Source: Rhodospirillaceae bacterium (GTDB lineage: Bacteria; Pseudomonadota; Alphaproteobacteria; Kiloniellales; DSM-21159). From it: a stretch of 64,000 nucleotides of DNA. The notes under the pieces are model-generated. The model did no database searches. It was given only the letters and a program-made list of their open reading frames with translations, and was not told the DNA's origin. Position numbers and translations under genes: made by a program. Position 1 is the first letter of the stretch, and each line of letters begins with the position of its first letter. Shown here in pieces: positions 47,801-64,000 of the stretch. The stretch covers positions 3,359,430-3,423,429 of the forward strand of contig CP030885.1 in NCBI GenBank assembly GCA_006969625.1. Reading direction: 5' to 3'.

Positions 47801-50556
47801 CCCTGCGGCGGGAGATCGCGCAGGCGCGCCAGACGCTGCCGGCGGCCTTCGCCGAAGGGCGCGACTGGCACAGCCCGGCCGGCAGCTCCTGTGCGCCCCG
47901 CCCGCTCGGCCGCGAAGCCAGTATCGCCTATGTCTTTCCCGGCATCGGCTCGGTCGGACCCGGCCTGGGCAGCGAACTCTTCGCCCTGGCGCCCGAGGCT
48001 TTGGCCGAGATCGAGGCCGCCTTCGTAGACCCCGCTACCGCCCTCTCGGCCGACCTCGTCTACCCGGCCGCCTTCGGCCGCGTCGGTCCAGCCGAACTCG
48101 AGGCGGCCGACGAGGCGCTGCTGTCGGACGGGCTGGCCGCGCTCAAAACGACCCTGATCTATTCCGTGGGCTACGCCCGTCTGCTGTCGGCGCGCCTGGG
48201 CCTCGAGCCGGACTTCGCCTGCGGCCACTCCATGGGCGAGCTCTCGATGCTGGTCGCCGGCGGCGCCTGGCAGCTGTCCGAGGAGTGGCTGCAGGCCGTG
48301 CTCGCCAGCGAGAGCGTCGGCACGCGGCTCTGCGGCCCCAAGCAGGCCGTGCGCGATGTCTGGGGCCTCGCCGCGGACGCCCCGCTCGACTGGTCGAGCT
48401 TCGTGCTGTCGGCCGACGCCGAGGCTGTCAGGGCCGCGGCCGCGGGAGAGCAACGGGTGTATCTCACCCACGTCAACGCGCCGGGCGAGACCGTCATCGC
48501 CGGCGAGGCGGCGACCTGCCGCCGCGTGGCCGAGCGGGTCGGTTGCGACGCCCTGCGCTCGACCGACGCCATGGCCATCCACTGCCCACCGGTCGAAAGC
48601 GAGCGGGCCGCCCTGGCCGGCCTGCTGGTTCGGCCGCGCGCCGCGGCGCCGGCGACGCGTTTTCTGTTCTCGGCCGGCGACGGGCCGTCCGAGGCGCTGC
48701 CGGAGTCTCCCGAAGCGCTTGCCGACCTGCTGGTCGAGGGCATGGCACGGCCGGTCGATTTCCCGGCAACCGTCGAGCGACTGTACGACGAAGGCGTGCG
48801 TTACTTCGTGGAGGTCGGGCCGGGCGCGACCTGCAGCCGTTGGGTCGGCGCGACGCTCGCCGGACGTTCGCACCTCGCCTTGCCGGTCAACCGCCGCGGC
48901 GCCGGTGACACGGCAACCCTCACCAAGCTGCTCGCAGCCCTGCTGGCGCACCGCGCCCCGATCGATCCCGCCCGCTGGGCAGCGCTGCTGCCAGAGCAGC
49001 CGACAGCGGCGCGTATGCCGATCCGAATCACGCTGGGCGGCGCCTCGATCGCCGCGGCGCTCGACGCCTTGCCGACCGTTGCGGCCGCGCCGGCACCCAC
49101 GCCTACGCCGGCAGCGGCCGAGCCGCCGGTCGCCGCCGTGCCCCACATCCGGGCCGTGCCCCACATCCCGGCCACGCCCCACACGCCGGCCGTGCCACCA
49201 GACCGATCCGAAGCCGCCGACCCTGGCGTCGCCGCCCTGGCCGATCTCGCCATCGAGACGGCGCGCGCGCATGCCGCCTTCCTGGCGGGCCGGCGTGCGG
49301 CGCTGGCCGAGATCGCGGCCCTGGCTGGCATTTCTTCCGCCACGGCCCCCCCCGCCCCCGTCGTGTTCGACGAGGCGGCGATCGCCGAGTTCGCCGAAGG
49401 CAGCCTGGCGCGCGTCCTCGGCCCCGACTACGCCTTCGCCGACGCCCTGCCCCGCCGCGTGCGCTTGCCGGCGCCGCCCTTCCTGGCGCTCAGCCGGGTG
49501 ACGGCGATCGACTATCGGCCGGGCGTTCTGGGGCCCGCATCGATCCGTACCGAGTACGACGTCCCCGACCCGGCTTGGCACGCCGTCGAGGGCGAGGTGC
49601 CCTATCTCGCCATGGATGCGCAGGGCGTGCTGCTATTGCTGAGCTGCTTGGGCATCGACCGGCACCTGCGCGGCACGCGCGGCTTCCGCTGGCTCGACGC
49701 CCGCCTGACGTTCCTGGGCGACCGGCCGCGCGTCGGCCAGCGCATTGCCTACGACATCGGCATCGACCGATTCGTCGAGCACGGGCAGACCCTGCTGTTC
49801 TTCTCCGACTACCTGGGCCGGGTCGACGGCCGACCGATGCTGCGCATCGACGACTGCTGCGCCGGCTTCTTCACGGCCGAGGAGCTGGCCGAGGGCCAGG
49901 GACTGACCGACGCCGGACGGCCGCCACGGCCGGCGCCGGAGGACCGCCTGGACAGCGCCCGCACCTCCCTGACGCGCGCCGACCTCGAAGCGCTGAGCCG
50001 CGGCGCCTTCGCCGAGGTCTTCGGCGCCGGGGTGCCGGCCGGCCCGGCCCTGCGCCTGCCGACGCCGGAGATGCTGATGCTCGACCGGGTCACCCGGCTC
50101 GAGCCGAACGGCGGCCGTCACGGGCGCGGCCTCGTCGTCGCCGAGAAGGACCTCGATCCGGAGCACTGGTACATCCGCGCCCATTTCCTCGACGACCGGG
50201 TCTTCGCGGGGCCTTGCATGATCGAGGGGGGCATGCAGCTCCTGCAGCTCTTCCTCCTCGCCTGCAACCTGGGCGGCCCCCACGCCCGCTGCCAGCCCGT
50301 CGCGGGGGTGCCGCTCACGGTCAAGTTCCGCGGGCAGATCCCGGGGACGCGCAGCGTCTTCACCTATCGCCTGGAGGTGGTCGAGCGCGGCCTCCACCCG
50401 CTGCCCTATCTCGTCGCCGACGTCGACCTGATCCACGACGGCCAAGTGCGCGGCCGGCTCAGCGGCCTCTCTCTGCAGGTCGTGCCCGACGGAGAGAGCG
50501 TGCGAGTCCCGGCCGAGCCGATCGTCCACGCCCTTACGACGGAACCTGCGCAGTGA
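44878..50556 (+). CDS. pfaC: PfaC/PfaB-like fused synthase (KS-CLF-AT-DH-DH)
   Basis: 1892 aa. KS (about 4-455) has Cys198 in DAACATS, ECHATGTRLGD and SNLGHLLTAAG. A second KS-like domain (about 468-905) is a chain-length factor: Glu663 in FTVSAEENGG replaces Cys. An AT (about 1015-1320) has Ser1118 in CGHSMGE. After a Pro/Ala linker with repeated PHIxAxP units come two FabA-like hot-dog dehydratases (about 1490-1890; GPCMIEGGMQLLQ in the second). PfaC normally is KS-CLF-DH-DH and PfaB a separate AT, so this is a fusion. ATG 44878 has CGGAG 7 nt upstream; GTG 44863 is the alternative. It works with the PfaA- and PfaD-like proteins. Confidence 0.88.
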   Translation: MRREPLAIVGLSALLPGASDAEAFWQRLIEGWDALTPARRTDFGLDPAAVYSPERGVPDRLCNLQGAWLRDEVDCSGYAVPAAELKRHGRLARWPLHLADAALREAETAGPLDRARCGLLLGAYSWGTTARSTELFRCLYDPLVETALERALGRPHIGFGGRRDGTAPENGLVAGYVPGLLCRALGLGGPRYALDAACATSLYALKLAALHLWSGQADTMVVTAASTIDALYASLGFAALHALPPNGERSRPLDSRSDGLALGQGGVAFVVRRLSDARADGQPVRAAIRGIGLASDGRGQHIVTPNAKGQRLACARAYAEAGLAPAAIDYVECHATGTRLGDRSELNVLAEVFAGEGPDAAPKIGSVKSNLGHLLTAAGGAGALKTLLAMERGTIPPTVAVEAPLASDDGRIGPEQIVRAPTAWHERTRGRRRAAVNAFGFGGTNAHMILEDAAAVDRAAAEAPAAALAAPEPLAIVGLGVQVGDTPDVADLRRRLAAGRPDARPLPAGRWAGLDRHLGPPPPGAWIESLQLDALRYRLPPRELAQLNPQQLLMLSVADTALRDADVAEGDRVAVVVATEAELSVHRLRTRWDVEARLAETLETQGIALPSEEQHRLAGALRDAFHTESEPGTFLGYIGNLLASRITALWDFPAPNFTVSAEENGGLQAIALADLLLRADEADAVLVGAADLSGGAEAVWLRRLLAGEAAAPGLALAPEGGWWPGEGAAALVLQRASTARADGRRSYATIGTLAERPVDGDAGAAVEGAARAALAAAGVAAEEVGLVEAFAGGVAAEDDAELAGLAAVYGPGRSSCVLGSAKAQYGQTGAASSLLGVVRAALCLSERLLPGQPDWPGPRALPPGGAGRLVVGGAARPWLRRTGPRRAAVQGLGLDGRSFHLLLSEDERLPAPRLGFAEMPPLPLPVFAADLDGLLAGLDNLDRDERAPSEVARERLLDAPADGLALVLVARDRETLRREIAQARQTLPAAFAEGRDWHSPAGSSCAPRPLGREASIAYVFPGIGSVGPGLGSELFALAPEALAEIEAAFVDPATALSADLVYPAAFGRVGPAELEAADEALLSDGLAALKTTLIYSVGYARLLSARLGLEPDFACGHSMGELSMLVAGGAWQLSEEWLQAVLASESVGTRLCGPKQAVRDVWGLAADAPLDWSSFVLSADAEAVRAAAAGEQRVYLTHVNAPGETVIAGEAATCRRVAERVGCDALRSTDAMAIHCPPVESERAALAGLLVRPRAAAPATRFLFSAGDGPSEALPESPEALADLLVEGMARPVDFPATVERLYDEGVRYFVEVGPGATCSRWVGATLAGRSHLALPVNRRGAGDTATLTKLLAALLAHRAPIDPARWAALLPEQPTAARMPIRITLGGASIAAALDALPTVAAAPAPTPTPAAAEPPVAAVPHIRAVPHIPATPHTPAVPPDRSEAADPGVAALADLAIETARAHAAFLAGRRAALAEIAALAGISSATAPPAPVVFDEAAIAEFAEGSLARVLGPDYAFADALPRRVRLPAPPFLALSRVTAIDYRPGVLGPASIRTEYDVPDPAWHAVEGEVPYLAMDAQGVLLLLSCLGIDRHLRGTRGFRWLDARLTFLGDRPRVGQRIAYDIGIDRFVEHGQTLLFFSDYLGRVDGRPMLRIDDCCAGFFTAEELAEGQGLTDAGRPPRPAPEDRLDSARTSLTRADLEALSRGAFAEVFGAGVPAGPALRLPTPEMLMLDRVTRLEPNGGRHGRGLVVAEKDLDPEHWYIRAHFLDDRVFAGPCMIEGGMQLLQLFLLACNLGGPHARCQPVAGVPLTVKFRGQIPGTRSVFTYRLEVVERGLHPLPYLVADVDLIHDGQVRGRLSGLSLQVVPDGESVRVPAEPIVHALTTEPAQ

Positions 50557-52445
50557 ACGCCTTCGACCGTCCCGCCGCCGACCTGCGTCGACGCCTTCTG
50601 GAGCTCGATCGGCCGCTCGCCGTCCTGCGATTCGACGATGGCCGGTACGAGGTTTGCGACGCCGAGGAGCCGCTGCCGCCGGGCGCGCGGCCGGTCGGCC
50701 TGGTGCCGGCGGTGCGGCCCGAGAACCTCGGCAGCGCCCGGTTCCGTGCGGCTCACGGCCTGCGGCTCGCCTATGCCGCCGGCGCGATGGCCGGCGGCAT
50801 CGCCTCGGAGCGCCTGGTGACGGCCATGGGGAACGCCGGCCTGCTGGCCGGCTTCGGCGCCGCCGGGCTTTCGCTCGCGCGCATCGAGGCGGCGATCCGC
50901 CGCCTCAAGCAGGCGCTGCCGCAGGGGCCGTGGGCGGTCAACCTGATCCATACGCCGGACCGCCCCGAGAACGAGCTGGCGCGCGTCGCCCTGTTCCGCC
51001 GCATGGGGGTCACGACGATCGAGGCCTCGGCCTTCATGGAGCTGACGCCGGCGGTCGTCGCCTTCCGCGCCGCCGGCTTGGCGCCGGGTCCGCACGGCGT
51101 GCCGGCGGCCTCGACGCGCGTGATCGCCAAGCTGTCGCATCCGCGGGTCGCCGAGCAGTTCCTCTCGCCGGCGCCAGCGGCACTGCTGGAGCCGCTGGTC
51201 GCCGAAGGGGCGATCACCCGGACCCAGGTCGAGCTGGCCGCGCGCCTGCCCGTGGCCGAGGACGTCACGGTCGAGGCCGATTCCGGCGGCCATACCGACA
51301 ACCGCCCCCTGGTCGCGCTGCTGCCGGCGATGATCCGCTTGCGTAACGGCCTGCAGGCGCGCCACGGCTATGCCGAGCCGCCGCGCATCGGCGCCGCCGG
51401 CGGCATCGGGTCCCCGGAAGCGGTCGCCGCCGCCTTCGCGCTGGGCGCCGACTACGTCGTCACCGGCTCGATCAACCAGGCCTGCCGCGAGGCCGAGACC
51501 TCCGACGCGGTCAAGACCTTGCTCGCCGAGGCCGGCTTCGACGAGGTCGCCATGGCGCCGGCCGCCGATATGTTCGAGCAGGGCGTCCAGGTCCAGGTGC
51601 TCAAGCGCGGCACGCTCTTCGCCATGCGGGCACGCCGTCTGTGGGAGCTGTACCGCAGCCACAGCTCCTGGGCCTCGATCCCGGAGCCCGAGCGCGCCCG
51701 GGTCGAGCGCGAGATCTTCCGGGCGCCCGCCGAGCAGGTCTGGGGCGCGTGCGAGCGCTATCTCGCAGCCGCCGAGCCGACCGCCCTGGCAGAGGCGCGG
51801 TCCAGCGAGAAGCGGCGTCTCGGCCTGCTGTTCCGCTGGTACCTCGGGCTGTCGTCGAAGTGGGCTGGGGAAGGTGACCCCGACCGCCGCAGCGACTACC
51901 AGGTCTGGTGCGGCCCGGCGATGGCCGCCTTCAACGACTGGACCGCCGGCAGCCCGCTCGCCGAACCCCGGAACCGCGGCGTCGTCGAGGTCGCCGAGGC
52001 GCTGATGCGGGGCGCCGCCTACCTGACTCGCCTGGCCCAGCTCAGGGCGGCGGGCCTCGACCTGCCGGCGGAGCTTATCGCCGTGCAGCCCGCGCCGACC
52101 GGCCGCGCAGCCGCCGCGCTCGAGCCAGCCCCGGCCCCGGTACCCACACCGGCGCCGGCCGCTGCCGAGGCGGCGCGACAGCATGCCCCTCAGCCGGATG
52201 CCCCCCAGCCCGACGCAGAGGCGATCCAGGACTGGCTGATCGCCGAGATCGCCGTGCAGCTCGGCGTGCCGGAGGAAGAGATCGACCCGCGCCGCTCGTT
52301 CGAGAGCTATAGCCTGGAGTCGGTTCAGGCGCTCGCGGTCATGAGCCGGCTCGAGGGTTGGCTGCAGCGCCGCCTGTCGCCGACGCTGGTTTGGAACTAC
52401 CCGACCATCGACGCACTGGCCGAGCGTCTGGGGCAAAGCCGATGA
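50553..52445 (+). CDS. pfaD: PfaD-like trans enoyl reductase with C-terminal acyl carrier domain
   Basis: 630 aa from GTG 50553, overlapping the PfaC-like gene (GTGA). Residues about 1-500 form the PfaD/2-nitropropane-dioxygenase-like FMN barrel: AAGAMAGGIASERLV, WAVNLIHTPDRPENE, VEADSGGHTDNRPL, GAAGGIGSPEAVAAA and QVWCGPAMAAFNDW. In PUFA synthesis it reduces enoyl intermediates in trans. After a Pro/Ala linker (about 510-550) an extra ACP follows (about 553-628) with Ser590 in ESYSLESVQAL. Typical PfaD lacks this ACP, which may recruit the reductase or hold a growing chain. Confidence 0.88.
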   Translation: MNAFDRPAADLRRRLLELDRPLAVLRFDDGRYEVCDAEEPLPPGARPVGLVPAVRPENLGSARFRAAHGLRLAYAAGAMAGGIASERLVTAMGNAGLLAGFGAAGLSLARIEAAIRRLKQALPQGPWAVNLIHTPDRPENELARVALFRRMGVTTIEASAFMELTPAVVAFRAAGLAPGPHGVPAASTRVIAKLSHPRVAEQFLSPAPAALLEPLVAEGAITRTQVELAARLPVAEDVTVEADSGGHTDNRPLVALLPAMIRLRNGLQARHGYAEPPRIGAAGGIGSPEAVAAAFALGADYVVTGSINQACREAETSDAVKTLLAEAGFDEVAMAPAADMFEQGVQVQVLKRGTLFAMRARRLWELYRSHSSWASIPEPERARVEREIFRAPAEQVWGACERYLAAAEPTALAEARSSEKRRLGLLFRWYLGLSSKWAGEGDPDRRSDYQVWCGPAMAAFNDWTAGSPLAEPRNRGVVEVAEALMRGAAYLTRLAQLRAAGLDLPAELIAVQPAPTGRAAAALEPAPAPVPTPAPAAAEAARQHAPQPDAPQPDAEAIQDWLIAEIAVQLGVPEEEIDPRRSFESYSLESVQALAVMSRLEGWLQRRLSPTLVWNYPTIDALAERLGQSR

Positions 52446-53206
52446 GCGAGGCCTCCGCCTGGACCTGGCAGCTCGTCTTCCTGGTGTTGCTCGCCGCGCC
52501 GCACTTCCTGGCCGGCCACATCCGGCGCCTGCCCTTCGTGCCAGAGAACGAGACCGTCTCCTTCGGCTCGGGCGCCGCCGTCGCCTTCGTCTTCCTGCAT
52601 ACGCTGCCCGAGCTGGCAGCGTCCGGCGAGCAGGTCGGCGAGGCCCTGGCCCTGGAAGAAGGCTTCGTGCCGCTGCGCGAGGTCGCGGCCTTCCTCTGCG
52701 CGCTGGCCGGCTTCCTCGTCTTCTACGGCCTGGAGAAGACGGTGCGCGCCCACGCCGGACGGTCGAGCGCGCCGTCGGTCGGCGTCTACCGGCTTCACCT
52801 CGCCTCCTTCTCGCTCTTCAACCTGCTGCTCATGTTTTTCGTCGCCGAGCAGGCCGGACATGGCCCGACGGTCTTCACCTGGGTCTTCGCCGGCGCGATG
52901 GCGCTGCACTACCTGCTGATCGACCGCGGCTTCGAAGAACAGTTCGCCGAGCGTTTCGACCATCGCGGCCGCTTCGTGCTTCTCGCGGCAATGCTGGCCG
53001 GCCTGCTGATCGCCGAGCTCGCGGGCGAGCTCCACCAGGGCTACATCGAGGCGGCACGCGGCTTCGTCGCCGGCTCCGTCCTGCTCAACGTGTTCCGTGG
53101 CGAGGTCTCCTTCTCCCGGCAGTCCAGCTACCCCTGGTTCCTCATTGGCGTTGGCACGGTCACCGCGCTGCTGCTCCTCGTCACGCTGCTCCGGCCGGTC
53201 GAATGA
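52442..53206 (+). CDS. polytopic membrane protein of unknown function (faint ZIP-like features)
   Basis: 254 aa with about seven or eight hydrophobic helices, for example at 8-26, 44-62, 85-105, 125-145, 183-205 and 232-250. A His-containing FLHTLPELA after helix two and LAGLLIAELAGELHQGY later recall ZIP metal transporters, but the full ZIP motif set is not seen. It overlaps the PfaD gene upstream and the MenD-like gene downstream (ATGA both), so it is a core part of the operon. A role in membrane anchoring, modification or transport of the lipid product is possible. Confidence 0.7.
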   Translation: MSEASAWTWQLVFLVLLAAPHFLAGHIRRLPFVPENETVSFGSGAAVAFVFLHTLPELAASGEQVGEALALEEGFVPLREVAAFLCALAGFLVFYGLEKTVRAHAGRSSAPSVGVYRLHLASFSLFNLLLMFFVAEQAGHGPTVFTWVFAGAMALHYLLIDRGFEEQFAERFDHRGRFVLLAAMLAGLLIAELAGELHQGYIEAARGFVAGSVLLNVFRGEVSFSRQSSYPWFLIGVGTVTALLLLVTLLRPVE

Positions 53207-54933
53207 GCAGCATGACCGCCGAGCGCATGAACGCCAACCTCCTGTGGTGCCGGGTCGTCGCGGCCGAGCTGCGCCGCGCCGGGGTGCGCCACGCCGTGCT
53301 GACGCTCGGCGGCCGCAGCGCGGCCATGGCGCTGGCTCTGCAGCAGGACCGGGCCTTCGCGTGCTTCACCCGGATCGACGAGCGCGGCGCCGCCTTCCTG
53401 GCGCTCGGCATTGCACGCACGACCGACCGACCGGTGGCGGTGGTCACGACCTCCGGCAGCGCGGTCGCCAACCTGCTGCCGGCGCTGACCGAGGCGGCGG
53501 CCTGGGGCACGCCCCTGGTGCTGGTGACCTGCGACCGGCCGCATGACGAGCGGGTCGGCGGCGGGCCGCAGTCGAGCGATCATCTGGGGCTGTGCGCGGC
53601 GATGGTCGAGGCGGCGCTCGACCTGCCGATGCCGAGCGACGCGCCAGCCGCCATCGAGCGGCTGCGCGCGGACCTCTCCGAGATCCTCTGCTTGACGCAG
53701 CCTGGGTCGGCGCGAGGACCGGTCCAGATCAATGTGCCGCTGACGGGGCGCGTCGCCAGTCTGGACGAGGGACCCGACTGGCAGCCGCGTAGCCTTCCCC
53801 CCGGCCCGACAGAGCCGTTGCGCGGACCCTCGGCACCGCCGCCCGCAGAGGTCGAACCGCCGCTCGCTGCGCTCGGCGCCCGTGCCGGCCTGCGCGGCCT
53901 GATCGTCGCCGGACCCGAGGCGCCGGTCCCGCCGGACTGGGTCGCCGAGCTCTCCGCCACGACCGGTTACCCGCTCCTCGCCGATGCCACCAGCGGCCTG
54001 CGCCGCCCGGCCGCGCCCAACCTCGTCACCTTGGCCGACATCCTCGTCCTGTCGCCGGCGCTGGCCGCGCAGCCGCCCGAACTGATCGTTCAGGTCGGGA
54101 CGGCACCGGTCTCGCACACCCTGCACACCTACCTGCGCCGGCAGTCGGTGCCGGTGCTGCGCATCGTGCGCCGGCCGATCGAGGCCGACTTCCTCCACCG
54201 CGAGCCGCAGACCCTGGTTGCCCCCCAGCGGGCCGCGTTGCGCCGGCTGGGAGCCGCCCTCGCCCCCGGCGATGCCGCTTGGCGGCGGCGCTGGCTGGAC
54301 GCGCAGACCGAAGCCGAGGCGCGCCGAGACGCGGCGCTGGCCGTGGCCGGCTGGGGCGACGCGCAGGCCGCCGCCATCGCGTGCGCCGCGCCCGGTTTCG
54401 AGCTGACGCTGCTCGCCAACTCCATGCCGGTGCGGCTCGGCAACCTCTTTTGCGGACCGAGCGCCGATTCACACCCGATCCTCTGCAACCGCGGGGTCAA
54501 CGGCATCGACGGCACGCTCTCGACCTTCTTGGGCGCGCTGGCGGGCCACGGCGGGCGGGGCCTCGCGATCGTCGGGGACCAGGCGATGCTGCACGACCTG
54601 GCCTCGCTGGAGCCGTTGCCCGAGCGTCGCCTCGACGGCTGTATCTGCCTGTTCAACAACAAGGGGCCGGGCATCTTCGACCTTTCGATCTGGCCGGAGG
54701 ACGCCGGTCTTCGCGACTGCTTGAGGCGCCGGACCACCATCGACTTCGCACCGATCGCCGCCGGCTTCGGGCTCGCCTACGAGCGCGCCGGCGACGCCGA
54801 GGCGCTGGCGTCGGCGCTTGCGCGCGCGGCGGCGCGCGAAGGCCTCAGCCTGGTTGAGGCCGACCTGCCGGAGGACTCGCTTTTCGGGCGTTTCGCCGAC
54901 GCCGTGCGCTGCTGGCTCGGGGTCGGCGGATGA
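53203..54933 (+). CDS. MenD-like ThDP-dependent enzyme (SEPHCHC synthase family)
   Basis: 576 aa, three-domain ThDP fold like MenD. The cofactor-activating Glu60 is in RIDERGAAFLALG. The ThDP/Mg motif is G458-D459 (VGDQAMLHDL) to N485-N486 (LFNNKGPGIF), as in MenD. TTSGSAVANLLPALTEA is conserved. MenD adds decarboxylated 2-oxoglutarate to isochorismate in a Stetter-like 1,4-addition. No other menaquinone gene is near, and it is translationally coupled to PUFA-synthase genes. A dedicated biosynthetic role, such as 1,4-addition to an enoyl chain, is inferred. In-frame ATGs at codons 4 and 9 are alternative starts. Confidence 0.85.
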   Translation: MSSMTAERMNANLLWCRVVAAELRRAGVRHAVLTLGGRSAAMALALQQDRAFACFTRIDERGAAFLALGIARTTDRPVAVVTTSGSAVANLLPALTEAAAWGTPLVLVTCDRPHDERVGGGPQSSDHLGLCAAMVEAALDLPMPSDAPAAIERLRADLSEILCLTQPGSARGPVQINVPLTGRVASLDEGPDWQPRSLPPGPTEPLRGPSAPPPAEVEPPLAALGARAGLRGLIVAGPEAPVPPDWVAELSATTGYPLLADATSGLRRPAAPNLVTLADILVLSPALAAQPPELIVQVGTAPVSHTLHTYLRRQSVPVLRIVRRPIEADFLHREPQTLVAPQRAALRRLGAALAPGDAAWRRRWLDAQTEAEARRDAALAVAGWGDAQAAAIACAAPGFELTLLANSMPVRLGNLFCGPSADSHPILCNRGVNGIDGTLSTFLGALAGHGGRGLAIVGDQAMLHDLASLEPLPERRLDGCICLFNNKGPGIFDLSIWPEDAGLRDCLRRRTTIDFAPIAAGFGLAYERAGDAEALASALARAAAREGLSLVEADLPEDSLFGRFADAVRCWLGVGG

Positions 54934-54944
54934 ACGAAAGTTCA
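54931..54944. promoter_or_regulatory. inverted repeat TGAAC-N4-GTTCA at the end of the MenD-like gene
   Basis: TGAAC and GTTCA flank GAAA and include the stop codon. The element starts an 87-bp gap, AT-richer than its flanks, before the PKS gene. It may be a regulator site or a small hairpin; the sequence alone does not decide. Confidence 0.35.
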
Positions 54945-55020
54945 TGCATTCTCAAGCAGACCGTAAGGTGGCGCGGGACTAAACTCGCCGGCAGCAGCAG
55001 CCGCGGGGGACGGGGCGATA

Positions 55021-64000
<8,980 letters not shown>

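Noticed and set aside
53203..54933. Menaquinone biosynthesis locus
   Set aside because: Only the MenD-like gene is present; no men partner occurs and it is coupled to PUFA-synthase genes.

Overview
The window is a very GC-rich stretch of bacterial chromosome. Genes are tightly packed, often with ATGA or GTGA overlaps. TRAP transporters, sulfonate and quaternary-amine catabolism, and the codon bias together suggest an alphaproteobacterium, perhaps Rhodospirillales-like and marine. That placement is inference; there is no rRNA or other marker gene here. I saw no tRNA, rRNA, CRISPR array, IS element or phage gene.

The left part (about 0-30.6 kb) is a series of catabolic units, each with its own regulator. 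(1) 0-6.4 kb: a sarcosine/dimethylglycine-dehydrogenase-like flavoprotein diverges from an RpiR regulator, Rieske oxygenase, aldehyde dehydrogenase and CMD-family operon; quaternary or N-methyl amine breakdown is likely. (2) 6.4-14.7 kb: a GntR regulator diverges from a nine-gene operon containing a TRAP transporter, hydroxyacid dehydrogenase, KDPG aldolase, RraA-like protein, KDG kinase, SDR and cupin; sugar-acid breakdown through 2-keto-3-deoxy acids is likely. (3) 14.7-25 kb: a LysR regulator diverges from cuyA-like cysteate sulfo-lyase, DegT aminotransferase, Asp/Glu-type racemase, a ProX/V/W-type ABC transporter, an HpsN-like HisD-family dehydrogenase and a PSE-family exporter; this reads as an organosulfonate operon. 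(4) 25-30.6 kb: a LysR regulator with a near-ideal dyad operator diverges from a TRAP transporter plus an N-acyl-D-amino-acid-deacylase-like amidohydrolase.

The right part (30.7-64 kb and beyond the edge) is a biosynthetic locus. On the minus strand is a three-gene NHLM-type exporter: an HlyD-like adaptor, an ABC protein with a C39-like domain, and a second ABC protein with a large N-terminal domain. The C39-like domain has lost its catalytic Cys and His. Divergent from it is a plus-strand operon: an unknown 225-aa protein, a PfaA-like synthase (KS-AT-ACP-ACP-KR-DH, broken by an apparent one-base frameshift), a fused PfaC/PfaB-like synthase (KS-CLF-AT-DH-DH), PfaD enoyl reductase with an extra ACP, a membrane protein and a MenD-like ThDP enzyme. 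It is followed by a giant type I PKS (KS-[no AT]-MT-KR-ACP-KS-AT-ACP-aminotransferase) that runs off the right edge.

Working model (inference): the PUFA-synthase-like enzymes build a polyunsaturated or reduced acyl chain. The MenD-like enzyme may modify it or supply a unit. The PKS extends, C-methylates and aminates it, as in beta-amino lipid or polyamine assembly (compare iturin AMT modules and the zeamine/fabclavine PUFA-PKS hybrids). The peptidase-dead NHLM pump exports the product. This locus is the best candidate for an undescribed system in the window.
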